From the NCBI RefSeq assembly GCF_040760075.1, contig NZ_CP142884.1:4774001-4838000 (forward strand): a stretch of 64,000 bases of DNA, read 5' to 3'. Below are positions 53,335 through 60,086 of this stretch, in pieces (the stretch's first letter is position 1; each line of letters begins with the position of its first letter). The DNA comes from Sphingobacterium sp. R2. Lineage in GTDB: Bacteria > Bacteroidota > Bacteroidia > Sphingobacteriales > Sphingobacteriaceae. The notes beneath the pieces are model-generated. The model made no database searches, had not been told where the DNA came from, and saw only the letters and a program-made list of their open reading frames with translations. The position numbers and the translations under genes are program-made.

Positions 53335-54049
53335 TTTTTAGTACATATCCCATACCAATAACCGTATGGATGGCCTTCTTTCTTGTTACTTTTTCAATCT
53401 TTTTTCTCAGATAATTCACATAAACATCGACAACATTTGATCCAATATCAAAATTAATTCCCCATATTTTGTCTAAAAGTTCCGTTCGCTCAAATACCTT
53501 TTTCGGCCTTTGAATAAACAATAAGAGCAAACGATATTCAGTACTTGTTAAATTAAGTTCCTGACCGTCGCAATACGCTGTTTTTTTATAATCATCGATA
53601 CTTAAAAAACCATAACTATAGGTGTCTTTTGACGGTTGAAGCTCACGCTGTGTGGCCTGGACAATCGACTGTTGCCGACGAATCAATGATCGAATTCGCG
53701 CTTTAAGCTCGATAAGTTTAAATGGCTTTGAAAGATAATCATCAGCTCCATTATCAAGCCCTAAAACCACATTTTCGGGCGTTCCCAAGGCTGTGAGCAT
53801 CATTACTGGAAGATCCGTATACCCCCATTGCCTGATTTGTTTACAGATATCGAGGCCGTTAGTTCCCGGCAAAAGAATATCCAATAGCACAAGAGAGACA
53901 TCTTGCTTCGCCAAAAGCTGCTCCAAACCTTCCGAACGCGCCAGATGAATGACTCGATAACCATCCTCGCCTAAGCCTTGTACAATCAAATCAGCGACGT
54001 CCTGCTCGTCCTCAACCAAAATAATTTTTTGCTTCTCTATATTCGTCAT
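53324..54049 (-). CDS. OmpR-family response regulator
   Basis: This 241-residue protein has a receiver at residues 8-120 (ILVEDEQDVADL, phospho-acceptor Asp57 in LVLLDILLPGTNGLD, Lys in DYLSKPFKLIE). The winged-helix output domain spans about 145-240 (LNLTSTEYRLLLLFIQRPKKVFERTELLDKIW, SNVVDVYVNYLRKKIE, GMGYVLKI). It is the first gene of the nine-gene minus-strand island and overlaps the kinase gene. OmpR-type output domains bind tandem half-sites about 11 bp apart, which fits the TTTTAAT arrays before both usp-like genes. No such array is seen before this gene itself. Confidence 0.94.
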   Translation of the reverse strand: MTNIEKQKIILVEDEQDVADLIVQGLGEDGYRVIHLARSEGLEQLLAKQDVSLVLLDILLPGTNGLDICKQIRQWGYTDLPVMMLTALGTPENVVLGLDNGADDYLSKPFKLIELKARIRSLIRRQQSIVQATQRELQPSKDTYSYGFLSIDDYKKTAYCDGQELNLTSTEYRLLLLFIQRPKKVFERTELLDKIWGINFDIGSNVVDVYVNYLRKKIEKVTRKKAIHTVIGMGYVLKIED

Positions 54050-54248
54050 TACGTTTAGCTCTAATTAATGAACTCCCATCCAAACCATAAAAATAACGTT
54101 TTGACTCAAGAGACACAAATCCCATTTTTGCTGAAGACGAATCAAAGAATATACTTGCTATTTTTACACATCACGTTTAATTCGTTAGAACGAGCGAGCA
54201 AATGCTCAAGCAACGTGTGCTATAGAATAAATTTTTCATTTTCAATAG

Positions 54249-54268
54249 GTAATAAATGCATTTATTAC
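54249..54268. promoter_or_regulatory. 20-bp perfect palindrome before the cold-shock-domain gene
   Basis: GTAATAAATGCATTTATTAC is completely self-complementary with no spacer. It ends one base before the -7-like box at 54270-54277, so a bound dimer would block or replace the -33 region. Chance is possible because the sequence is AT-rich, but 20 bases is long. Confidence 0.5.
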
Positions 54269-54269
54269 T

Positions 54270-54277
54270 TATCTTTA
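54270..54277 (+). promoter_or_regulatory. -7-like box of the cold-shock-domain gene
   Basis: TATCTTTA is 7 of 8 matches to TAnnTTTG. It would give a leader of about 25 bases to the ATG at 54307. It rules out the in-frame ATG at 54256, which lies inside the palindrome and upstream of this box. Confidence 0.4.
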
Positions 54278-54306
54278 TGCTATTGAAACAAAACTCAACC
54301 CCAGCC

Positions 54307-55122
54307 ATGTTTATCGGCGCAGTCAAATGGTTCGACAATAACAAAGGATTTGGTACGATTGCATTACCTGCCGGAGAAGAACTCTTTGTACATATACGTA
54401 GGTTTAAAATTCCTCCAGAACATATTATTCAGCCTGGAGAAGTTATCGTCGGTGATAAGAAGGCCGACCCCAAGAGGAGCGGCTATCTCGCTCATAACTG
54501 CAGGATTCTCAAAAGGCCCGAAGATTGGAAATTCGTCATCTCGCTCCTCGATAAAGAACATACAGTACACCTCCCCGACAGCCATGGTCGAGAACAAAAG
54601 CACAATTTAACCTCCTTAACAGCAAGACAACTTTTAAGAATCCAGCCCAAAGACCTTATTCCCAAAATGCTTACGGCTAATTTTGATGTTAATTTTGATA
54701 GCTCAATTTTTATTCCCTATGCCGAAATCATTGACAAAAGCATTACCGGTATATTTGAACGGGAAATTGCTGGCGATATACTTTCCAAGGTATTTGAATA
54801 CTTCGGAAAACATGTTTCGCATCAGATTTTATTTCGTGTATGGAAAGAAAGCATGTTTAAGTATATCGGCTATCCGTCGGAAGGTGATTACGAAATTCCT
54901 GAACTTGTATTTAATTTGAATGCTACAGAAATCAATTATGAGGATCTTACCCGAATTAGTACCTACAGTTTTGGAAAATCCTTCTGCACTGATTTTGTAA
55001 ATGCTTTATTTGACGACGTAGAAACGATGGATAAGAGCGACCTCGAACCTTTGTTACCTTATATTGAATTTTTGGAGAACGAGACGTCTATTGAAAAAAT
55101 ACATACGCTTTTGCAAGAGTAG
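54307..55122 (+). CDS. cold-shock domain protein with large unknown C-terminal domain
   Basis: The start at 54307 (MFIGAVKWFDNNKGFGTI) is the normal beginning of a cold-shock domain and gives 271 residues; an upstream in-frame ATG would precede the promoter. Residues 1-68 are a CSD with RNP1-like KGFGTI and RNP2-like ELFVHIRRF. The remaining about 200 residues (from RPEDWKFVISLLDKE on) contain no family that I recognise. They are mostly alpha-helical, with NLTSLTARQLLRIQPKDLIPKM and a conserved-looking YPSEGDYEIPELVF. Ordinary Csp proteins are about 65-70 residues. It probably binds nucleic acid through the CSD and has another activity or partner in the C-terminal part. Confidence 0.85.
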   Translation: MFIGAVKWFDNNKGFGTIALPAGEELFVHIRRFKIPPEHIIQPGEVIVGDKKADPKRSGYLAHNCRILKRPEDWKFVISLLDKEHTVHLPDSHGREQKHNLTSLTARQLLRIQPKDLIPKMLTANFDVNFDSSIFIPYAEIIDKSITGIFEREIAGDILSKVFEYFGKHVSHQILFRVWKESMFKYIGYPSEGDYEIPELVFNLNATEINYEDLTRISTYSFGKSFCTDFVNALFDDVETMDKSDLEPLLPYIEFLENETSIEKIHTLLQE

Positions 55123-55199
55123 CTGCAATGGATTACGTCTTGAAAATCGATATTCAAACCATTGCAGCTATACATGGTGCAGACGGATGAATCGTCTGC
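55121..55199 (+). terminator. two consecutive hairpins at the 3' end of the cold-shock-domain gene
   Basis: The first stem is 11 bp and perfect (AGCTGCAATGG 55121-55131 with CCATTGCAGCT 55159-55169) and includes the last bases of the stop codon. Its loop has an inner TTGAA/TTCAA stem. The second is GCAGACG/CGTCTGC (55179-55185 with 55193-55199), followed by CTTACTTTTG. The second may terminate; the first has no T run and may protect the mRNA. Confidence 0.5.
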
Positions 55200-55301
55200 C
55201 TTACTTTTGTAGATATCCTCAGTCCTGATCTGCTATCGTACAGAAGACAGGTTAGTAATTCATTCTGCTAAGATCACATAGACCAAGGTTGTTTGCAGGT
55301 C

Positions 55302-56585
55302 TTATACCTTGGGCAAATTATAGCCATTATGATACACTTTTGCCAAGTATTGGTCTGCATCTTTATCGTTAAAACTGCGCTTTTGTTTATCCCAAAATAA
55401 TTTCTTCTTAGACCTATACGCTATGTTTCCCATCTGCGAGAAAATGGCTATATGCGCACCGGCCTCTATCGGAGCATTTAAACCTTCTGCTGACCTCTTT
55501 CTAACGGCTTCAACAAAATTTACCATATGCTTGTCCAATCCGTTATCCTGTGAACGTTGAAAAGACACAGCATCCATTCGCCCTTTTTCTGGAATAACTT
55601 CCCATCCCTCGCGATTTACCACAAGGGTGCCATTATTACCAATAAATGATACGCCGTGATTCTTCTGGTAAGGTCCTAAATCTATCCCTGTTGCCTGCTC
55701 CCATTGCACATTGAATCCCTCAAACTCGTAGACCGTAGTTAAGCTATCTGGTGTTTCAGCAGCGTCTTCTGGATAAGCGAATTTACCTCCTGCAGCCATT
55801 ACAGACACCGGATCCGACACCTTCATGCCAATCAAAGCGTAATCCAGCATATGTACCCCCCAATCAGTCATCAGGCCACCCGCGTAGTCCCAATACCATC
55901 TAAAATTGAAATGAAAACGATTGGGATTAAACGCTCGCTTAGGAGCAGGTCCTAGCCATTTATCGTAATGCACTCCTTCTGGAACAGAAGCATCTGCTTG
56001 GACTGGAACACTCTTCATCCAGCCCTGATACGCCCAAGCCTTAACAAGACGTATCTTTCCAAGTTTTCCGCTGTGGACAAAATCCATAGCATCTCGGAAG
56101 TGCTGCTGACTTCGTTGCCATTGCCCGACCTGAACAACACGTTTATGCTTTTTAGCAGCTGCAACCATAATTTCACATTCGCGAATGGAGTTACCAATTG
56201 GTTTTTCGACGTATACATCTTTCCCCGCAGCAACAGCATCAACCATTTGTAGGCAATGCCAATGATCTGGCGTAGCGATAATAACAACATCGACGTCTTT
56301 TGCTCTCAGCAGATCTTTATAATCGACGTAAGCTTTTACATTTATCTGGCGCTTCTTTAATTCCTCTACTCGATTCCGCAACACATTTTCATCGACATCA
56401 CATAATGCTGTGCACTCCACTCCTGGTATATGCAAGATCGCATTCAAATTTGACCAGCCCATACCATTGGTACCAATCAGCCCCACACGGACTGTATCGG
56501 CTTGAAAACCGAATACTTTAGACTGGGCGAAAAATGCTGATGCCGCCAATAGGCTCGTGCTTCGGATAAATTCTTTTCTCTCCAT
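55302..56585 (-). CDS. Gfo/Idh/MocA family oxidoreductase, exported type
   Basis: This 427-residue protein begins MERKEFIRSTSLLAASAFFAQSKVFG, a Tat-like or Sec-like leader typical of Bacteroidota members that act in the periplasm. The Rossmann fold follows (VRVGLIGTNGMGWSNLNAIL, a GxxGxG variant), with DVVIIATPDHWH and the signature YVEKPIGNSIRECE holding the EKP catalytic Lys. The C-terminal alpha/beta domain contains WYWDYAGGLMTDWGVHMLDYAL with the catalytic Asp/His region. Members oxidise or epimerise sugars, cyclitols or glycosides. The substrate is unknown. A second Gfo/Idh/MocA gene lies 247 bases upstream. Confidence 0.92.
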   Translation of the reverse strand: MERKEFIRSTSLLAASAFFAQSKVFGFQADTVRVGLIGTNGMGWSNLNAILHIPGVECTALCDVDENVLRNRVEELKKRQINVKAYVDYKDLLRAKDVDVVIIATPDHWHCLQMVDAVAAGKDVYVEKPIGNSIRECEIMVAAAKKHKRVVQVGQWQRSQQHFRDAMDFVHSGKLGKIRLVKAWAYQGWMKSVPVQADASVPEGVHYDKWLGPAPKRAFNPNRFHFNFRWYWDYAGGLMTDWGVHMLDYALIGMKVSDPVSVMAAGGKFAYPEDAAETPDSLTTVYEFEGFNVQWEQATGIDLGPYQKNHGVSFIGNNGTLVVNREGWEVIPEKGRMDAVSFQRSQDNGLDKHMVNFVEAVRKRSAEGLNAPIEAGAHIAIFSQMGNIAYRSKKKLFWDKQKRSFNDKDADQYLAKVYHNGYNLPKV

Positions 56586-56832
56586 TGTTTAATTGGTTTA
56601 TATTGATATTATACTCAATACCAAGAAGATGATTAGCTTGGCATCTCCCCAGTAATAGCACTAATATAACATTTAGTCTTTAGTATAAAGAATATTAATT
56701 TACACAAACAACCTCAGCTAAAGTCCTTTGAATGACTGAGAGGACTCCCCAACAAATAAGGGTACATAAGACGATCAATAGTAACTGACACATATACTCC
56801 AGCAGGCACCTGTGTATCAACAGCGTCATGTA

Positions 56833-57819
56833 TTATGATCTTATTACCGAAAAATTATCTATAATCTTCATCAAAACCAATGCTTCTTCAATCGGAGATG
56901 GATTTGGCCCGGTACCCCTGAAATATTCAACTGTACGCGAAATCATCGGCAATTGAATATTTTCAGGATGGTCAAATGTAAATTCCTTCTCTTCTGATTT
57001 GGTATGAATAGCAACAGTATTTCCAAAAATGGAAAAAGTAATGCGACCAAGGCTTCCAATAATTTCACACCTGTCTATCTGATTTTCTTTGGCAACATTG
57101 AAGCACCAACTTCCTTGAAAAACAAGTTGGTTTTCAAACAAAATGGTCCCTGTCGTTTGATCCGCAACAGCACTCTTTTCACCCTGAATTAAACTAAAAC
57201 CATCATAGGATACAGGCATCCCAAAAAGATAAAGCATCAAATCCAGCTGATGAGGCGCTAAATCAAAAAAATAACCTCCTCCGGAAATGGAAGGATCAGT
57301 ACGCCAATCGCCGGCACCCTGCGTCACCAAATCTGGTGTTCTGCTTTGCCACAAACGTAGTTGTACGGTTCTTAACTCGCCGATTGCACTTTGGTCAATA
57401 AGTTCCTTAACTTTTAAAAAAAGAGGCAATGCTCTTCGATAATGCGCGACAACCAACTTTCCACCCCTGGCTCTCACTTCCTCCAGTAAAGATTCAGCTT
57501 CGAGTGAATTTAAAGTGACAGGCTTTTCTACATAAACATGTTTTCCTTTACGTAAAGCAGCCAGTGCATACCCAAGATGAGACGACGGCGGTGTTGCAAT
57601 ATAAATCGCATTGATATCGCTATTGTCAAGTAAATCTTCTGCCTGTGAATACCACAAAGGGACTTGATGTCTCTCAGCATAGTCAGCAGCTTTGGCCACA
57701 TCCCTTCGCATGACAGCCATAAGCCGACTATTATCAACAAGATTGAGCGCAGGTCCGCTTTTTTTTTCCGTGACATCACCACATCCGATGATGCCCCATA
57801 CAACTTTATGACTTTCCAT
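56833..57819 (-). CDS. Gfo/Idh/MocA family oxidoreductase, cytoplasmic type
   Basis: This 328-residue protein has no leader: the Rossmann motif WGIIGCGDVTEKKSGPAL begins at residue 9. Characteristic parts are AIYIATPPSSHLGYALAALRKGKHVYVEKPVTLN, with the catalytic Lys in EKP, then HYRRALPLFLKVKELI and GGGYFFDLAPHQLDLMLYLFG (His/Asp site). The C-terminus is short. It probably acts on a sugar or sugar derivative with NAD(P). It is on the same strand as the exported member at 55302-56585, but the gap of 247 bases suggests separate control. Confidence 0.91.
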   Translation of the reverse strand: MESHKVVWGIIGCGDVTEKKSGPALNLVDNSRLMAVMRRDVAKAADYAERHQVPLWYSQAEDLLDNSDINAIYIATPPSSHLGYALAALRKGKHVYVEKPVTLNSLEAESLLEEVRARGGKLVVAHYRRALPLFLKVKELIDQSAIGELRTVQLRLWQSRTPDLVTQGAGDWRTDPSISGGGYFFDLAPHQLDLMLYLFGMPVSYDGFSLIQGEKSAVADQTTGTILFENQLVFQGSWCFNVAKENQIDRCEIIGSLGRITFSIFGNTVAIHTKSEEKEFTFDHPENIQLPMISRTVEYFRGTGPNPSPIEEALVLMKIIDNFSVIRS

Positions 57820-58215
57820 AAGATCTGTTCAAATTATTGCTAAAGTACTCCACATTATTCCCTAACCTAAGACCAATTGAGTGATACCAAAACTCAAAGC
57901 GGTTACAGATTTTTTTCCGCAATACGGATTAAATGTCAAATTCATGTTCTGCCATCGGTTTGGACTTATTGCTTCATGCTAAAGTTTATACCTGCAAAAT
58001 ACAAAACTATTCCCAACGGTTCAGCTTATTTTCCGCTTTCATAGGATTCAATCGATTCGCATGTACATTATATCGATTAGCAGCAAAGGCAGATGAATTT
58101 ACAACAGGCTTTAATGAATATTTTTTTTGCTTCGAAAGGTATTTATATTGCATATAATTAGCATTTTATCTAAGTTTGGGGTTATCCAAAAATAAAGGGT
58201 TTAATTAGGCATCAC
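57820..58215. other. divergent intergenic region before the LytS-like kinase
   Basis: These 396 bases separate an oxidoreductase gene (minus) from the LytS-like kinase gene (plus). A 74-codon open frame at 57933-58157 has no initiation signal or family resemblance, and its composition (many Phe, Cys, Leu) looks non-coding. The only clear element is the promoter at 58148-58178. Confidence 0.4.
58148..58178 (+). promoter_or_regulatory. promoter of the LytS/LytTR-type operon
   Basis: TTG (58148-58150), a 20-base spacer and TAAGTTTG (58171-58178) match the Bacteroidota consensus fully. The transcription start would be near 58185, leaving a leader of about 30 bases. Confidence 0.75.
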
Positions 58216-59256
58216 ATGATCGGCAGATTTTTCAGAAAATTCTATTTACATATTGTCATCTGGACAATACTATTGCTCTTACCCTTTATTACCTATCTTT
58301 ACCAACCCGATAAGATCGCAGATTTTAAGCCCTATTCAGCATTCTCGCATTTAGTAAATATCATATTCCTAGCTACCCATTTTTATTTACATTGCTACAT
58401 TGTCGCACCGACCTATTTTTTCGGCCGTAGAAAGATCTTTGTACTATTGATAGCACTGGGATTCGCCACTTATGTAGCCCTGAATTATAGCATAGTCTAT
58501 TTTAATCCAGCTGGAGAACTTGCTCATCTGACGAAGGAGAATATTCTATTTGTCCGCCTGGTGATCGGTCCAGGTATTATTTACTCCCTCTGCATGATTA
58601 CTTCTTCCATGATCTTTCTGTATGACGAACAGGCTAGACAAAAAGAACTCAATAAACAGATTGCACTGGAAAAAACGACGGCAGAACTAACCATGTTAAA
58701 ACTTCAGATCAGCCCACATTTTCTGTTCAATACACTCAACAATATCCGTTGGCTTATCCGCAAACAGTCTCCCGATTCCGAAGGGACTATTGTTAAGCTA
58801 TCCGAAATGCTTCGGTATATCCTTTATGAAGTAGATGGTCCCAAAGTCGAGCTGTTTAAAGAAATCGATCATATGCGCAACTTCATTGATTTACAAACTC
58901 TTCGTCTTCCGATTGAAGGAAATGTAAGCCTAGCTATTGAAGATACCGTCAAAAACAGGCTCATCCCCCCTCTTCTGTTCATACATTTTGTAGAAAATGC
59001 TTTCAAGTACGGTGTGGACAGTAAAACTGCACCCCAGATACAATTTCAATTTAAGGAAATCGAAGGTGGAATTGTCTTCACATCCCGCAATAGAATCTTA
59101 AAACATACAGAAACACGTCCAAATGAAGGTATAGGACTGATGAATGTACATAGAAGATTGCAATTACTATATCCCAATCGTCATGATCTTACGATTATAA
59201 AGACCGACGATGGAGATTTTGAAGTAACACTCAAACTGATGACTGATGAAGATTAA
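58216..59256 (+). CDS. LytS/YehU-type membrane sensor histidine kinase
   Basis: This 346-residue protein has four membrane segments (about 11-30, 44-64, 74-95, 112-136), a short coiled linker (EQARQKELNKQIALEKTTAEL) and the His_kinase domain of the LytS family. The phospho-acceptor is His168 in QISPHFLFNTLNNIRWLI, and the ATPase part is truncated-looking as usual (LIPPLLFIHFVENAFKYGV, GIGLMNVHRRLQLLY). Its stop overlaps the regulator start by 11 bases. Ligand unknown; there is no separate sensor domain, so the membrane part probably senses. Confidence 0.93.
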   Translation: MIGRFFRKFYLHIVIWTILLLLPFITYLYQPDKIADFKPYSAFSHLVNIIFLATHFYLHCYIVAPTYFFGRRKIFVLLIALGFATYVALNYSIVYFNPAGELAHLTKENILFVRLVIGPGIIYSLCMITSSMIFLYDEQARQKELNKQIALEKTTAELTMLKLQISPHFLFNTLNNIRWLIRKQSPDSEGTIVKLSEMLRYILYEVDGPKVELFKEIDHMRNFIDLQTLRLPIEGNVSLAIEDTVKNRLIPPLLFIHFVENAFKYGVDSKTAPQIQFQFKEIEGGIVFTSRNRILKHTETRPNEGIGLMNVHRRLQLLYPNRHDLTIIKTDDGDFEVTLKLMTDED

Positions 59257-59935
59257 ATGTATATTGATTGATGATGAACCCTTCGCGCTCAATATTCTTG
59301 AAGACGACTTATTAAATTTTGAACATATTGAGGTCGCCGGTAAATTTAATGCCACGGCCGAAGCTAAAGAATATTTAAAAGATCACCATATCGACTTGAT
59401 TTTTCTTGATATCGAAATGCCCGATCAATTGGGCACGCAATTTATTCGGGAACTCACTCCTCGCCCGCTGGTTATCTTTACCACGGCCTACCACCAATAT
59501 GCAGTCGAAGGTTTCGAGCTAAATGCCCTAGATTATCTCCTTAAACCGATTTCAAAGACCCGACTTGCCGCCGCAGTCCAAAAAGCGGAAGAAAGCATGC
59601 TGCTCCGTTCGAAAAAACCTGCTGTACAAGATCACATTATGGTCAATGTAGAATACAAAAAGACAAGAATATCACTCCATGAGATCAGTTACATTGAAGG
59701 TTTGAAAGACTATGTAAAGATTTATCTTGTAGACCGAGAATCGCCACTTCTTACGCGTAGTAACTTACGCGGGATGGAAAAAATATTACCTACTACAGAC
59801 TTTCTCCGCGTACATAATTCCTTTATTGTCAACAAAAACCGTATTGAGCAGATCTTCCAAAATAGATTAATCTTGCCCGAAGCTGCCCTTCCTATTGGTA
59901 AAAAATACATCAAAAATATTGAACAGTTTACCTAA
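59246..59935 (+). CDS. LytTR-family response regulator
   Basis: This 229-residue protein has a receiver domain (CILIDDEPFALNIL, phospho-acceptor Asp55 in LIFLDIEMPDQLG, Lys in YLLKPISKTRL) and a LytTR DNA-binding domain from about residue 130 (ISLHEISYIEGLKDYVKIYL, FLRVHNSFIVNKNRIEQI, LPIGKKYIKNIEQF). LytTR domains bind two 9-bp direct repeats about 21 bp apart. Such a repeat is present at 59963-60000 between this gene and the next TonB-dependent receptor gene, which is the probable target. Confidence 0.94.
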   Translation: MKIKCILIDDEPFALNILEDDLLNFEHIEVAGKFNATAEAKEYLKDHHIDLIFLDIEMPDQLGTQFIRELTPRPLVIFTTAYHQYAVEGFELNALDYLLKPISKTRLAAAVQKAEESMLLRSKKPAVQDHIMVNVEYKKTRISLHEISYIEGLKDYVKIYLVDRESPLLTRSNLRGMEKILPTTDFLRVHNSFIVNKNRIEQIFQNRLILPEAALPIGKKYIKNIEQFT

Positions 59936-59962
59936 TATCGCCGGATTGCATCATGATAATGA

Positions 59963-60000
59963 TCCATTCGTCTACACATTCGCTCCTTCGGTCTACAGAT
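59963..60000 (+). repeat. imperfect direct repeat with 21-bp period, probable LytTR operator
   Basis: TCCATTCGTCTACACAT (59963-59979) and TCCTTCGGTCTACAGAT (59984-60000) align at an offset of 21 bases with 13 of 17 identities and an identical core GTCTACA. The 21-bp step equals the 9-bp repeat plus 12-bp spacer of LytTR sites. The second copy ends just before the TTG of the next promoter. Confidence 0.6.
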
Positions 60001-60002
60001 GG

Positions 60003-60033
60003 TTGCATAGCTAAAAAATCCTTTTCAAATTTG
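60003..60033 (+). promoter_or_regulatory. promoter of the TonB-dependent outer-membrane protein gene
   Basis: TTG (60003-60005), a 20-base spacer and CAAATTTG (60026-60033), 7 of 8 matches to TAnnTTTG. Transcription would start near 60040, giving a leader of about 47 bases. The imperfect -7 box and the adjoining direct repeat suggest activation by the LytTR regulator. Confidence 0.55.
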
Positions 60034-60086
60034 TGTACTATGATGTAGCCTAATCCGCATAAAAGATAGCATAGCAAAGAAAAAAA

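Noticed and set aside
57933..58157. 74-codon open frame in the gap before the LytS-like kinase
   Set aside because: Composition is unlike the neighbouring proteins, no ribosome entry or promoter fits, and the kinase promoter lies at its 3' end.
26831..58198. A 14-base identity TTATCCAAAAATAA upstream of the GH127-like gene and of the LytS-like gene
   Set aside because: In a 64-kb AT-rich window several 14-base matches are expected by chance, the orientation to the genes differs, and the regulators are unrelated.
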